NCBI RefSeq assembly: GCF_052056295.1 | Contig: NZ_CP182493.1 | Location: 3,224,001 to 3,288,000, forward strand | Source: Catenovulum sp052056295 | Lineage (GTDB): Bacteria; Pseudomonadota; Gammaproteobacteria; Enterobacterales; Alteromonadaceae | Direction of reading: 5' to 3' | Length of the DNA stretch: 64,000 nucleotides | Part shown: piece by piece, positions 19,823 through 28,628 of the stretch | Numbering within the stretch: the stretch's first letter is position 1 | Layout of the letters: each line of letters opens with the position of its first letter | Notes under the pieces: generated by a model | Database searches by the model: none | What the model saw: the letters and a program-made list of their open reading frames with translations, nothing else | What the model was told of the DNA's origin: nothing | Position numbers and translations under genes: made by a program

Positions 19823-19862
19823 GTGTTTCGAATCCGCTGTGCACTAGGTGGCATGGAAGCTC

Positions 19863-19972
19863 AAGTTGGTTGGGATATTTTTTGAAAAATCGCTGCAAGG
19901 CCATCCATGGCCCGCTCTCAAACGGTATCCCTACCGATTGGAAGTTTTTCAAAAAACACTCCCAACCAACTT
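19863..19972 (-). repeat. GGA-hairpin repeat E2 (reverse, complete)
   Basis: On the minus strand the closing stem pairs 19960-19972 with 19863-19875 (13 bp) and 19946-19956 with 19878-19888 (11 bp). Hairpin 1 is CGGTA-GGGA-TACCG, hairpin 2 is GGCC-ATGGAT-GGCC. GAGCG precedes and GCAGCG follows hairpin 2. The inner 57 or so bases are identical to those of E5, while the closing stems of the two copies differ and each still pairs with itself. Confidence 0.8.
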
Positions 19973-20020
19973 TCTCACATCGGTTTTGCTACTTGATTGT
20001 TCTGTGTTTCAGTAACTTCT

Positions 20021-20390
20021 AGCTTAGTGCGCTATTCGGAAATTACTGAACCATAAATTTCGCAAAAACGCTGTGAATAAAGGCGACTATTCATCCATTA
20101 ATCAGCACTACCTATTTTTCTCCAATTGGTGACGATAGGATTGGTGTCTTTTTGAAGTTTTCCAAGAAACACTCCCTACCATCTATCACACGTCAATCCA
20201 ACCGCGGAAAAAGGCGTTGCTGGCAGCGATGGAATTGTTCGATAAAAGTAGACTTGAATGCTAATTTTCTAAAACTTCATAAGGCATGGATGCCTTATGT
20301 GAGCGACCATGGATGGTGAACAGCGATTTTAGAAAATTAAGCTTCAAGGCTGCTTGGTTGCACAGGGTTGCAGTAACTCGGCGTATATCG
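20021..20390. repeat. composite repeat block A (left of gene 20494-21510)
   Basis: This block matches block B (21546-22025) in order and sequence. It holds a decayed reverse hairpin repeat (GGAAATTACTGAACC arm near 20038, AACGCTG near 20068), then a core-deleted copy at 20138-20180, a shared spacer (GCGATGGAATTGTTCGATAAA at about 20226), and the complete forward copy E3. The block is non-coding. Together with E2 it explains the 670-base gap between the aldo/keto reductase and the next gene. Confidence 0.7.
20253..20348 (+). repeat. GGA-hairpin repeat E3 (forward, complete)
   Basis: The closing stem is CTTGAATGCT plus AATTTTCTAAAA (20253-20274) with TTTTAGAAAATT and AGCTTCAAG (20327-20348). 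Hairpin 1 is CATAAGGC-ATGGAT-GCCTTATG (20278-20299), eight perfect pairs. Hairpin 2 is ACC-ATGGAT-GGT (20306-20317). GAGCG and ACAGCG flank hairpin 2. It ends 145 bases before the gene at 20494, on the same strand. Confidence 0.8.
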
Positions 20391-20493
20391 CAATATAGGG
20401 AAATTACTGGTGCAAGCCCTGCATATTAATTGCTGTTAACAATTAGAATAAACTAATAATGCCGGTTACGGATATCAAAGTGAGCATGGAATA

Positions 20494-21510
20494 ATGCAAT
20501 TTAAATTACTTGAAACCAAAGAAAAAATAAAACGAGTGGATTACCATCAAGGTAAATTGGCCTATATACACTGGGAACATCAAATAGAAGTAAAAGGTCA
20601 GCTATATCAAATAGAGGATAATGCCAACTTAGTTGGGGGCAGGTCACTATTGACGAATCGATATGATGAAAGGCTATTTATATTTGATGGTGAACAAGAA
20701 GTTGAAATTGAGAAATTTGATTATAAATCGATCGGCTGGTCGTTTTCCGTGCAAGAGTATATTTTAAGCGCAAATATTACTGGCTCGAAACTACGCAAAT
20801 ATGCCTATATCAAAAACGGTCAAAAAATCTGGGAAAAAGAACTACCCATTCGTTTTATTGACGTATGCAACAATAATAATCAGATATGTATTATCAATGA
20901 TAGTTCTAATCGCCAATTTGCCTATTTTGATAATTGGCAGGAACGCTGGCGTTATCAGGCACCAGAAGGTACAAAGGTACTGTTTAACACAATAGTTGAA
21001 TTAGAAGATAAAATTCTCTGTGAGCTTATGTGCAAAAGTCCAGATGACCCTTCAATAGTGATTGCGCTTGATAAACTAACTGGAGAAATTATTTGGACCG
21101 CCAAGCCAGACATAGGAGGTGGCGTGGTTAGTGGTTACGATCCCGTCACCAAACAACTTGTCAGCTATGTCAGAGTGCGAAACCCTGATATGAGCAAATG
21201 TGAAGCTTTGCATACAATTGATGCCGAAACGGGGGCAATCGAACTAACGATAACCAGCGATACGCCGTTTAACAGTTTTCCTGGGTATAGTCAGCCAACT
21301 CAAGCATGTGCCGACGGTTATTTATATGTACCCGAAAAAGGTAAAAAAGGGCGAATACTGGTGGTTGATTTGGTCACTCGCCAAATTGTTGCAGAACAAG
21401 CCATTAAACACAGAAGTTCAGCATTTTATAAACCGGAAATATATCAAGGAAAAGTTTATTTGTTAGATACACGCGGTGTATTGCGAATTTATCCAGCGCT
21501 AACACGTTAG
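20494..21510 (+). CDS. hypothetical PQQ-like beta-propeller protein
   Basis: A 338-residue protein of unknown function. It has no signal peptide, so it is probably cytoplasmic. Repeating segments such as LDKLTGEIIWTAKP, ALHTIDAETGAIELTI, ILVVDLVTRQIVAEQ and VYLLDTRGVLRIYP resemble blades of PQQ/WD-type propellers, with aspartates in tight turns. GGA lies about seven bases before the ATG. It is A+T-rich, more so than the core genes, and is bracketed by the composite repeat blocks A and B. That layout suggests a recently acquired, cassette-like gene. Confidence 0.65.
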   Translation: MQFKLLETKEKIKRVDYHQGKLAYIHWEHQIEVKGQLYQIEDNANLVGGRSLLTNRYDERLFIFDGEQEVEIEKFDYKSIGWSFSVQEYILSANITGSKLRKYAYIKNGQKIWEKELPIRFIDVCNNNNQICIINDSSNRQFAYFDNWQERWRYQAPEGTKVLFNTIVELEDKILCELMCKSPDDPSIVIALDKLTGEIIWTAKPDIGGGVVSGYDPVTKQLVSYVRVRNPDMSKCEALHTIDAETGAIELTITSDTPFNSFPGYSQPTQACADGYLYVPEKGKKGRILVVDLVTRQIVAEQAIKHRSSAFYKPEIYQGKVYLLDTRGVLRIYPALTR

Positions 21511-21545
21511 CAATGTTAATGCCTGAAACTTGGTTCCACTGTGTT

Positions 21546-22025
21546 TTAGCTTAGTGCTCTATTCGTAAATTACTGGACCATAACTTTCGCAAAACGCATC
21601 AGATAATGTAAGCAAGTATTGAGTAGACTATTCATCCTTGAAGGGCAGGCCCTGTCGCCCTCCTTGACTTCACCTCATCAGACTGCGAAGCGGTGCTTCG
21701 GTTCTGATTCGCCGATGAAAAAGAAATTTTGCTCTAAGTTATTGCTCTACCGATTTTTCTCCAATTGGTGACGATAGGATTGGTATCTTATTGAAGTTTT
21801 TCAATAAACACTCCCTACCATCTATCACACATCAATCCAGCTGCTGAAAAAAACGTTTCTGGTAGCGATGGAATTGTTCGATAAAGTAGACTTGAATGCT
21901 AATTTTCTAAAACTTCATAAGGCATGGATGCCTTATGCGAGCGACCAGGGACGGTGAACAGCGTTTTTAGAAAATTAAGCTTCAAGGCTGCTTGATTGCT
22001 CTGTGTTGCAGCAACATTGCGTCAA
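21546..22025. repeat. composite repeat block B (right of gene 20494-21510)
   Basis: Same order as block A. It has a reverse hairpin repeat interrupted by extra hairpin-rich DNA (arms GTAAATTACTGGACC near 21565 and TTTTGCTCTAAGTTATTGC near 21727), a core-deleted copy at 21777-21819 (TTATTGAA-GTTT-TTCAATAA), the shared spacer, and the complete forward copy E4. The extra DNA at about 21640-21715 is the reverse complement of part of E12 at 55515-55570. No gene is seen in this 535-base gap. Confidence 0.7.
21891..21986 (+). repeat. GGA-hairpin repeat E4 (forward, complete)
   Basis: Nearly identical to E3. The closing stem is 21891-21912 with 21965-21986. Hairpin 1 is CATAAGGC-ATGGAT-GCCTTATG (21916-21937). 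Hairpin 2 is ACC-AGGGAC-GGT (21944-21955): compared with E3 the loop changed at two positions but kept GGA, and the stem is unchanged. Confidence 0.8.
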
Positions 22026-22046
22026 AGAACCTGCGAGTTAAAGCGA

Positions 22047-22850
22047 CTACTTATTACCACTAACTCGATTTAAAACCAAAGATGCAGCAAAAAAACCAAA
22101 GGTGCCGGTAACAACTGTTGCGGCACCAAAACCCGTCGCACAATCTAACTTAGCCACTTCACCATTTTCAGGTTTAGCCAAACTAGTCTCCCCACAGGCG
22201 GTTGGATACTTTAACTGCTCAGTTGAATAAATGGCCTCTACACCAAATTTACGTTTAGTATTTTTCGAAAAATTATATTCACGGCGCAAAGTATTACGCA
22301 CTTTAGCCAGTAATGGGTCTTGAATGGTTTTGGCAAGGTCGGCCACTTTAATTTGTGTTGGATCTAACTGGCCACCCGCACCACCAATAGTAACGATGCG
22401 AATTTTATTGCGTTTACAATGAGCTATCATAGCCGCTTTAGATAATACGCTATCAGTTGCATCCACTACATAATCGAGGTCGTTGGTTAAATATTCAGTT
22501 AAGTTTTCTTTAACCACAAAATCTTCAACCGCGTTCACAACACAATCAGGATTAATCAGTTTAACTCTTTGCTCCATAGCTAAACTTTTCGATTGGCCGT
22601 ACTGGCCGGTGACTGCATGTATTTGTCTATTGGTGTTCGAAACACAAATATCATCTAAATCATACAAACTGAGTTTACCAATGCCACTGCGCGCTAACGC
22701 TTCAACAATCCAACTACCAACACCACCTAAACCAACAACAGCCACATGCGCTGCATTAATTTTTTGTAGGCCTTCAACGCCATATAAACGTTGGGTACCA
22801 CCAAAGCGGTTGTCGAAATTGTCTGTACGCACTGTAAAACCTTGAGTCAT
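22047..22850 (-). CDS. tcdA: tRNA threonylcarbamoyladenosine dehydratase
   Basis: TcdA (CsdL/YgdL) uses ATP to cyclise t6A at position 37 of ANN-decoding tRNAs. The sequence has RFGGTQRLYG, the E1-like Rossmann motif VVGLGGVGSWIVEALARSGIG, DLDDICVSNTNRQ and a C-terminal ATGFGAATVVTGTFGFFAAS segment. I prefer the ATG at 22850 (267 residues, close to the 268 of E. coli). The longer TTG start at 22877 would place a TATAAT-like box inside the coding region. It ends next to repeat block B. Confidence 0.92.
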   Translation of the reverse strand: MTQGFTVRTDNFDNRFGGTQRLYGVEGLQKINAAHVAVVGLGGVGSWIVEALARSGIGKLSLYDLDDICVSNTNRQIHAVTGQYGQSKSLAMEQRVKLINPDCVVNAVEDFVVKENLTEYLTNDLDYVVDATDSVLSKAAMIAHCKRNKIRIVTIGGAGGQLDPTQIKVADLAKTIQDPLLAKVRNTLRREYNFSKNTKRKFGVEAIYSTEQLKYPTACGETSLAKPENGEVAKLDCATGFGAATVVTGTFGFFAASLVLNRVSGNK

Positions 22851-22900
22851 TTGCGATAAAGGCGCGATTATAGCCAAAGATTGGCAAAAAGTGCAGCGCT

Positions 22901-22922
22901 CAGCACTCTATATTGAGTGCTG
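22901..22922 (-). other. hairpin between tcdA and the HETAH protein gene
   Basis: CAGCACTC (22901-22908) pairs perfectly with GAGTGCTG (22915-22922). On the minus strand a T-rich stretch follows only after about 14 bases, so it is a weak terminator candidate for the upstream gene or a processing site. Confidence 0.4.
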
Positions 22923-22938
22923 AACCTATATGGTCATT

Positions 22939-25677
22939 TTATAAAGGTAGGTTAAAACCAAATTGGAACTTGTTTTGCTCAGTAATTAAATCATCGTCGC
23001 TATATATATATTGCAGGTCAAGGGTTACATTGAGTTTGTTGAGCGTTAGCATATCAAAATCTAAGCCCAAAACCATTTGGTTGATTTTTACATCAACTAA
23101 ATTGTTTGCTTGCTCAATGTCATAGTGCCTAAAAGCTAATGCCAGTTTCTCTCGGCGCAGTGAGAAAGGCGACTTTAACGAATACCAAGACAAGTTGAAT
23201 ACTTTAGATGCAGAAATTTCGGCAAAAGAAACCGATTTGGCAAATAAGTCACCTTTAAGTGAAGGCAAAACAAATTTACTTGGATCAGGGTTGGTAAATT
23301 CGTAGGTATCTTGCAATTCAACCCCTAAACGATTGAGTGGATCTACGTTTTGTAAGTTGGTTTGTGAATGTTTTATCTTTCCTTGTAGATAAAACTCGTT
23401 GGCAAGGTCGGTTGCTAGCAACATTTGCCCGCCGGTTATTTTGCTTTCTCTATCTTCAGTTGCGTATGCGCTCACGGCAAAAGACTCGTTATACAGCCAG
23501 CTATTTGCATAATGTTCAGTGCGGCTGATATTTAATGCGACAGACAGCGGTTCACGTTCGTCCAACTTATAATCTTGATAATAGTTAGTGTCTAATTCGG
23601 CGCGCCAGAAACCTGATTGCAAAAATGGAATTTTAATTTGTGCAGCAAAACCAGAGTCGCGTGTTTGCGTTGTTGCATCATTATCAAAACCATTGTTGGC
23701 GACATAATAGGCTTGTAAGCCAGTTAACAAAAAGGTTTGGTTATTACTGATGCTGATGCCAACCAGATCTGAGTAATCACTGTCGCGCATTGCCCACAAA
23801 CCAATTTGTGTTCTATCTAGTGGGTCGGCTATCAAAGCACTAACGCTATATAAGGTCTTGATTTCTTCTTCGCCTTTGTCGTTTTCTTCGGTGACACTGC
23901 CAAGCGCGATATGGCCACCACTGAACCTGAGGTTATTGAATAAACCATAGGTTTTTTCATTAGTGATTTTTTTATCCGGTAACTCGGTTACCGCGACTTG
24001 TGGTTGTTGTTCACTAATTGCTTGCTTATCCCAAATTAAATTAACCACGAAAGGTGTTTGTTGGCTGATTTTGGGTGTTTCAAGTGAATAATAATATTCG
24101 TCTTTAGATATGGCCGAAACTAACACTTGGTCGTTAACTAATTTAGCATCCACCACGTTATCTGCGGCTAATACACGTTCAATAGACCCTTGGTTGGTTC
24201 GGTATAAACTGCTGCCATGTTCACTATTGGCAATAAAATAAACATGGCCTTGTTTATCTACATCAACCACTATGCCGTAGTGTCCGGTAAAACTCGCCAA
24301 TGCTTGGTTATTTTTAAATAAGGTACGCTCGCGGCCACTTTGGACAAAATAATATAAATTATCTTGATGCACTAGCACTGAAGAATTCACTTGCGCATAA
24401 AATTTATCACCCACATACAACTGCGGTTGTTCAAAAGATTGACTGCTATCAAAATAAACCGCACGACCATCAGTTAAATATCCTTGGAGAATTTTGCCTT
24501 CGCTGCCTAGTTTTATATGTGCACTTTCATCAAATAAACCTTGTTGGCTGCGCCACACTGAGGTTTTTCGGCCTGAAACAGTATAAAAATCATCGCCTAT
24601 CGCAAATACCTTGCCTAAGGCTAGACTGGTTTTATCTGACTTTAAGCTCGAATTTTGTATATTAAATTGCTGCAGAATTGGCGCACTCACCGCATCTGGA
24701 TTGGTTAAAAATACAATCTGCTCAGCTTGTCTATTCATAGGCGCGAATTGTTTTGAGCTGGTTATGATTTTGCCATTGGCTAATTGCATGTCTTGTGCGT
24801 CTTGTTGCAATTTTTGTTGCCAAGCAAACAAACTGTCGTTGAAATTTACCCCTAAAGTATTACGCATTGGTCGGTTAACCATAAACGGCCAATACCAGTG
24901 GCGCGAACGCATTTTAAAGTATTTGTTAACTTTGTCTAAGCCATACTGCTCCGCTAAATAGTGCTGATATTGCGAGCCAAAAATATAAAAACCTTCAGCA
25001 TAAGGGAAGTTAAGTGTGTTGTTGTACATACGCTCTGGGGTTAAATAACCCGCTTTGGCGTGTACATTGGTCATGGCTCTATACAAACCACTATATAAAC
25101 GGCCGCCATTACCATGCCAAGACTCGTTTAAGATGGCGTTGCCTTCTAAAATAAAACTAGATTCAAAAATATTTGGATTAATGCTCGGAATTATCGGCGA
25201 CATTAAACTGCCATTGCCTAAAACTTTATATAAGGTTTTTGAAACAAAGTTATTCTTAGCTGTAGTTTGATAATTATGTGCCGTTTCGTGCAATAACAAA
25301 GTATCCAACCAAGAAGTTGATGCAAAATAATCGACCATTTGTGCACCACCTATATAATTTATTTGTCTATTAACTGGGTAGGGGGTAGCAAAACCATTGG
25401 CGATTTGGTTGTGTGACGACATCAAACCCACATACAAAGTATCGTCTAATGCAAAACCAAAAGTTTTTTGATACTGGCGCTGTAAATATTCTTCAACTGC
25501 GGCGGCGTGCTCTGCATGTTCTTTATGTTCTTTAGAAAAGATAAGTCGAGTATTTGCAACATCTTTGGTGTAATAGGTTTCATCGTGCGCAACCGAAGTT
25601 GAGTTTTGTCCAACCAGTCCTTGTGCTTGCGTTTGTGCCGAGATTACTAACGCGAGCAATGTAAAATATTTGTACAT
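22939..25677 (-). CDS. predicted secreted metallopeptidase-like protein with propeller and outer-membrane barrel regions
   Basis: I do not recognise this 912-residue protein as a named family. A signal peptide ends near QTQAQG. Near residue 124 there is LLHETAHNYQ, an HExxH zinc motif, and about 50 residues later FILEGNAIL supplies a possible third ligand, the gluzincin pattern. Residues of about 300-530 show blade-like repeats (GDDFYTVSGRKTSVW, DNLYYFVQSGRERT, GHVYFIANSEHGSSLYR), resembling TolB-type propellers. The last 350 residues alternate in barrel fashion and end FQFGFNLPL. It could be a surface-anchored peptidase that displays its domain through an outer membrane barrel. Function unknown; localisation inferred. 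Confidence 0.7.
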   Translation of the reverse strand: MYKYFTLLALVISAQTQAQGLVGQNSTSVAHDETYYTKDVANTRLIFSKEHKEHAEHAAAVEEYLQRQYQKTFGFALDDTLYVGLMSSHNQIANGFATPYPVNRQINYIGGAQMVDYFASTSWLDTLLLHETAHNYQTTAKNNFVSKTLYKVLGNGSLMSPIIPSINPNIFESSFILEGNAILNESWHGNGGRLYSGLYRAMTNVHAKAGYLTPERMYNNTLNFPYAEGFYIFGSQYQHYLAEQYGLDKVNKYFKMRSRHWYWPFMVNRPMRNTLGVNFNDSLFAWQQKLQQDAQDMQLANGKIITSSKQFAPMNRQAEQIVFLTNPDAVSAPILQQFNIQNSSLKSDKTSLALGKVFAIGDDFYTVSGRKTSVWRSQQGLFDESAHIKLGSEGKILQGYLTDGRAVYFDSSQSFEQPQLYVGDKFYAQVNSSVLVHQDNLYYFVQSGRERTLFKNNQALASFTGHYGIVVDVDKQGHVYFIANSEHGSSLYRTNQGSIERVLAADNVVDAKLVNDQVLVSAISKDEYYYSLETPKISQQTPFVVNLIWDKQAISEQQPQVAVTELPDKKITNEKTYGLFNNLRFSGGHIALGSVTEENDKGEEEIKTLYSVSALIADPLDRTQIGLWAMRDSDYSDLVGISISNNQTFLLTGLQAYYVANNGFDNDATTQTRDSGFAAQIKIPFLQSGFWRAELDTNYYQDYKLDEREPLSVALNISRTEHYANSWLYNESFAVSAYATEDRESKITGGQMLLATDLANEFYLQGKIKHSQTNLQNVDPLNRLGVELQDTYEFTNPDPSKFVLPSLKGDLFAKSVSFAEISASKVFNLSWYSLKSPFSLRREKLALAFRHYDIEQANNLVDVKINQMVLGLDFDMLTLNKLNVTLDLQYIYSDDDLITEQNKFQFGFNLPL

Positions 25678-25790
25678 GTTATTCCTTGAACTTATACCGG
25701 TAAAAATAGGATATAGGGTTATACTGTCTCAGTTGTGATGTGGGATGAATCATAGCAGAAGAACTTTAACAAAATAATAAGGAATCCATA

Positions 25791-26399
25791 GTGTTAATTG
25801 ATTTAACAAAACTATCACCGAGTGAAATCTATTTCTTAATGACCCAAACTGTGGTGCCTAGGCCAGTAGCTTGGGTATTAACCCAGCATCAAAACCAACA
25901 TTTTAATTTGGCGCCGTATTCGTATTTTACTGCTGTGAGCAGTGAACCGCCTTTATTAATGTATTCTGGTGGTAAAAAGCCAACGGGCGAGCTGAAAGAT
26001 TCGATCGCCAATTTTGAATACAATAAACATTGTGTTGTGCATATCGCCTCTGCTAGTCAAGTGCAGCAAATGCAAGATAGTGCCAATACTCTAGCGGCTG
26101 AAGAGTCAGAGATAGACGCATATAATATCGAAACAACTGAGTTTGCAGGTTTTCCCCTGCCAAGAGTTAAAGATTGCCCAATTGCATTTGGCTGTAAGTT
26201 ATATCAAACAATTGAAATGGGTGACAAACCTCAAACTTTGGTGTTTGTGGAAATTAAACAAATTTATATTGCCGATGACGTGGTGGGTTTAGATGCCAAA
26301 CAAAGATTGAAAACAGATGTACTTAAAATTGACCCGATTGCACGTTTGGGTGGACGAGAATACGCTAACTTAAAAGAAATTATTTTGGCAAAAATTTGA
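25791..26399 (+). CDS. flavin reductase-like FMN-binding protein
   Basis: A 202-residue protein of the flavin reductase/FMN-binding split-barrel family. PRPVAWVLTQ near residue 23 and LAPYSYFTAVSSEPPLLMYS form the flavin-binding region; the C-terminal half continues the barrel. It could reduce FMN or use bound FMN with an unknown partner. It starts at GTG, preceded by AAGGAA. It lies upstream of dapB on the same strand with a 57-base gap, so co-transcription is possible but there is no functional link. Confidence 0.82.
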   Translation: MLIDLTKLSPSEIYFLMTQTVVPRPVAWVLTQHQNQHFNLAPYSYFTAVSSEPPLLMYSGGKKPTGELKDSIANFEYNKHCVVHIASASQVQQMQDSANTLAAEESEIDAYNIETTEFAGFPLPRVKDCPIAFGCKLYQTIEMGDKPQTLVFVEIKQIYIADDVVGLDAKQRLKTDVLKIDPIARLGGREYANLKEIILAKI

Positions 26400-26456
26400 A
26401 AACTAGAATAGAGCGACTAAAATGCGCGCAGAATTGAATTATTAGGTAAAGCAAAA

Positions 26457-27254
26457 ATGACAAAAATCGGTATTTTCGGCGCAAATGGCCGAATGGGACG
26501 CGCGTTAATTGAAGCGTGTGAACAAAACGAAGCGGTAACATTACATCAAGCATTTGTTCGTGAAGGCTCTGCATTTAATGGCATTGATGTAGGCGAAATT
26601 GCCGGTATTGGTAATTTAGGTTTACCAGCACAAGTTTGTACTGATACAGCATCTGCAGATGTGTATATTGATTTTACTTTGCCGGATGCCAGCATTAACA
26701 ACATTCGTTGGTGTGTGGCTAACAACAAACCTATCATCATTGGTACCACAGGTTTTAGCAAAGAACAATTGGCAGAAGTAAAAGCTGCTGGTGAGAAAAT
26801 CCCTGTCGTTTTTGCTGCAAATATGAGTGTTGGTGTTAATTTATTGTTTAAGTTGCTCGAAATGGCAAGTAAAGTCATGGGCGACTATACAGATATCGAG
26901 ATTTGGGAAGCGCACCATAGGTTCAAAAAAGATGCGCCATCAGGTACAGCTCTAGCCTTGGGTCAAGTTATTGCCGATACCCTTGGACGTGATTTAGAAG
27001 AAAAAGCAGTTTATGGCCGTGAAGGCAACACAGGCGAAAGACCGCGTGATGAAATAGGTTTTGCGACAATTCGCGCTGGTGACATAGTGGGTGAGCACAC
27101 AGTCATGTTTGCCGATATAGGTGAGCGCATCGAAATTACCCATAAAGCTTCTAGCCGTTTAACTTTTGCAAAAGGCGCGGTAAGAGCTGCACATTGGTTG
27201 AGTGATAAACCAACAGCGCTTTACGATATGCAAGACGTTTTAGGCTTGAAGTAA
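26457..27254 (+). CDS. dapB: 4-hydroxy-tetrahydrodipicolinate reductase
   Basis: DapB makes tetrahydrodipicolinate with NAD(P)H in lysine and diaminopimelate synthesis. The 265-residue length is normal. It has the N-terminal GIFGANGRMGRALIEA nucleotide-binding loop, the EAHHRFKKDAPSGTAL substrate motif with catalytic His and Lys, and the ending ALYDMQDVLGLK. The dapB-carA-carB order is the same as in E. coli. Confidence 0.97.
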   Translation: MTKIGIFGANGRMGRALIEACEQNEAVTLHQAFVREGSAFNGIDVGEIAGIGNLGLPAQVCTDTASADVYIDFTLPDASINNIRWCVANNKPIIIGTTGFSKEQLAEVKAAGEKIPVVFAANMSVGVNLLFKLLEMASKVMGDYTDIEIWEAHHRFKKDAPSGTALALGQVIADTLGRDLEEKAVYGREGNTGERPRDEIGFATIRAGDIVGEHTVMFADIGERIEITHKASSRLTFAKGAVRAAHWLSDKPTALYDMQDVLGLK

Positions 27255-27424
27255 AGATTAAACTTATAATTTTGTCTGTTTTAGGTTTTTTTTGTGCTTA
27301 AACGACTATTTGTCATAGTTTTGCAATTTTTATTAGCAAAAAAGAATGAATTCATCTAGAATAGACAAGATTTATCTGCAGCGAATTGAAAGTTCGCTCT
27401 CATTCACATTCACAGAATTTCAAG

Positions 27425-27460
27425 AACGGGTTGCTGTTGTTCAAATGGCTCCCGTTTTTT
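27425..27460 (+). terminator. candidate attenuator in the carA leader
   Basis: AACGGG (27425-27430) pairs with CCCGTT (27451-27456), followed at once by more T residues; the loop is 20 bases. It lies just before the carA ribosome binding site (AGGAGG, 27468-27473), so it would stop transcription before the gene. A frame open through the hairpin from 27386 could be a leader peptide in a pyrBI-like arrangement. The regulatory role is inferred. Confidence 0.45.
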
Positions 27461-27478
27461 AATGTTCAGGAGGTCGTT

Positions 27479-28606
27479 TTGGCTGAAACCGCCTTGCTAG
27501 TGCTACAAGATGGCACTGTATTCAAGGGCACCTCAATTGGTGCTGAGGGGATGTCTGTTGGTGAAGTAGTATTTAATACTTCTATGACAGGTTATCAGGA
27601 AATATTAACCGATCCATCCTATGCTGAGCAGATCGTAACTTTAACCTATCCTCATATTGGTAACACAGGTACCAATGCAGAAGACGAAGAATCTGCAAAC
27701 ATTTGGGCTAAAGGCTTAGTTATTCGCGATCTTCCACTACTAGCTTCAAACTTCAGAAATCAACAAAGCTTATCAGAGTATTTGCAAGCGCGCGGTATAG
27801 TTGCTATTGCGGATATAGATACTCGCCGCTTAACACGTGTATTACGCGAAACAGGCGCACAGAACGGTGCAATTATCGTTGGCGACGATGCAGAGAAAGC
27901 ATTAGCGGCTGCAAAAGCTTTCCCTGGTTTGAAAGGCATGGATTTAGCCAAAGAAGTAACAGTAACTGAAAGCTACCAATGGAATGAAAAAACTTGGCAA
28001 TTAGGCGAAGGCCACCAAGTTCAAACTGAAAAACAGTTTAAAGTAGTTGCTTATGATTTTGGGGTAAAACGTAACATTTTACGTATGTTGGCAGACCGTG
28101 GTTGCGACTTAACTGTTGTACCTGCACAAACTCCGGCAAGCGAAGTGTTAGCAATGAACCCAGACGGAATTTTCTTATCAAATGGACCTGGTGACCCAGA
28201 GCCATGTGATTATGCAATTGCTGCAATTAAACAAATTCTAGAAACTGATATTCCAGTATTCGGTATTTGTTTAGGCCACCAATTGTTGGCATTAGCCAGC
28301 GGTGCACAAACTCAAAAAATGAAGTTCGGCCACCATGGTGCTAACCACCCAGTGCAAGACATAGAGTCAGGTGTGGTTATGATTACCAGCCAAAACCATG
28401 GTTTTGCGGTTGATGAAGCTTCACTACCAGCAAACTTAGTTGCAACACATAAATCTTTGTTTGACGGTACTTTGCAAGGTATTCATCGCACGGATAAACC
28501 AGCGTTTAGCTTCCAAGGTCACCCTGAAGCTAGCCCAGGCCCACATGAGGCGGCGGTTTTATTCGACCACTTTATTGAGTTAATGCAAGCTGCAAAAGCT
28601 AAATAA
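27479..28606 (+). CDS. carA: carbamoyl-phosphate synthase small subunit
   Basis: Glutaminase subunit that passes ammonia to CarB for carbamoyl phosphate, a precursor of arginine and pyrimidines. I chose the TTG at 27479: AGGAGG lies five bases before it, and the protein then begins AETALLVLQDGTVFKG like other CarA proteins; the frame is open 31 codons further upstream but those residues are not family-like. The catalytic Cys is in PVFGICLGHQLLAL and the His/Glu pair in FQGHPEASPGPH. Length is 375 residues (E. coli 382). It forms an operon with carB, with 22 bases between. Confidence 0.95.
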   Translation: MAETALLVLQDGTVFKGTSIGAEGMSVGEVVFNTSMTGYQEILTDPSYAEQIVTLTYPHIGNTGTNAEDEESANIWAKGLVIRDLPLLASNFRNQQSLSEYLQARGIVAIADIDTRRLTRVLRETGAQNGAIIVGDDAEKALAAAKAFPGLKGMDLAKEVTVTESYQWNEKTWQLGEGHQVQTEKQFKVVAYDFGVKRNILRMLADRGCDLTVVPAQTPASEVLAMNPDGIFLSNGPGDPEPCDYAIAAIKQILETDIPVFGICLGHQLLALASGAQTQKMKFGHHGANHPVQDIESGVVMITSQNHGFAVDEASLPANLVATHKSLFDGTLQGIHRTDKPAFSFQGHPEASPGPHEAAVLFDHFIELMQAAKAK

Positions 28607-28628
28607 CGAGCCAGATAGAGAGACTGCA

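Noticed and set aside
19752..19952. Minus-strand open frame whose product contains FQSVGIPFESGPWMAL
   Set aside because: It is a translation of hairpin repeat E2. The same peptide recurs in E6 (55042-55227), and conservation follows the RNA/DNA fold, not codons.
19823..22046. CRISPR array
   Set aside because: Repeats are long, palindromic, unevenly spaced and in both orientations; there are no uniform spacers and no cas genes.
27341..27356. TGAATTCA before carA as an ArgR box
   Set aside because: The palindrome lacks the four-base centre of the ARG box TGAATNNNNATTCA, so I do not call it.
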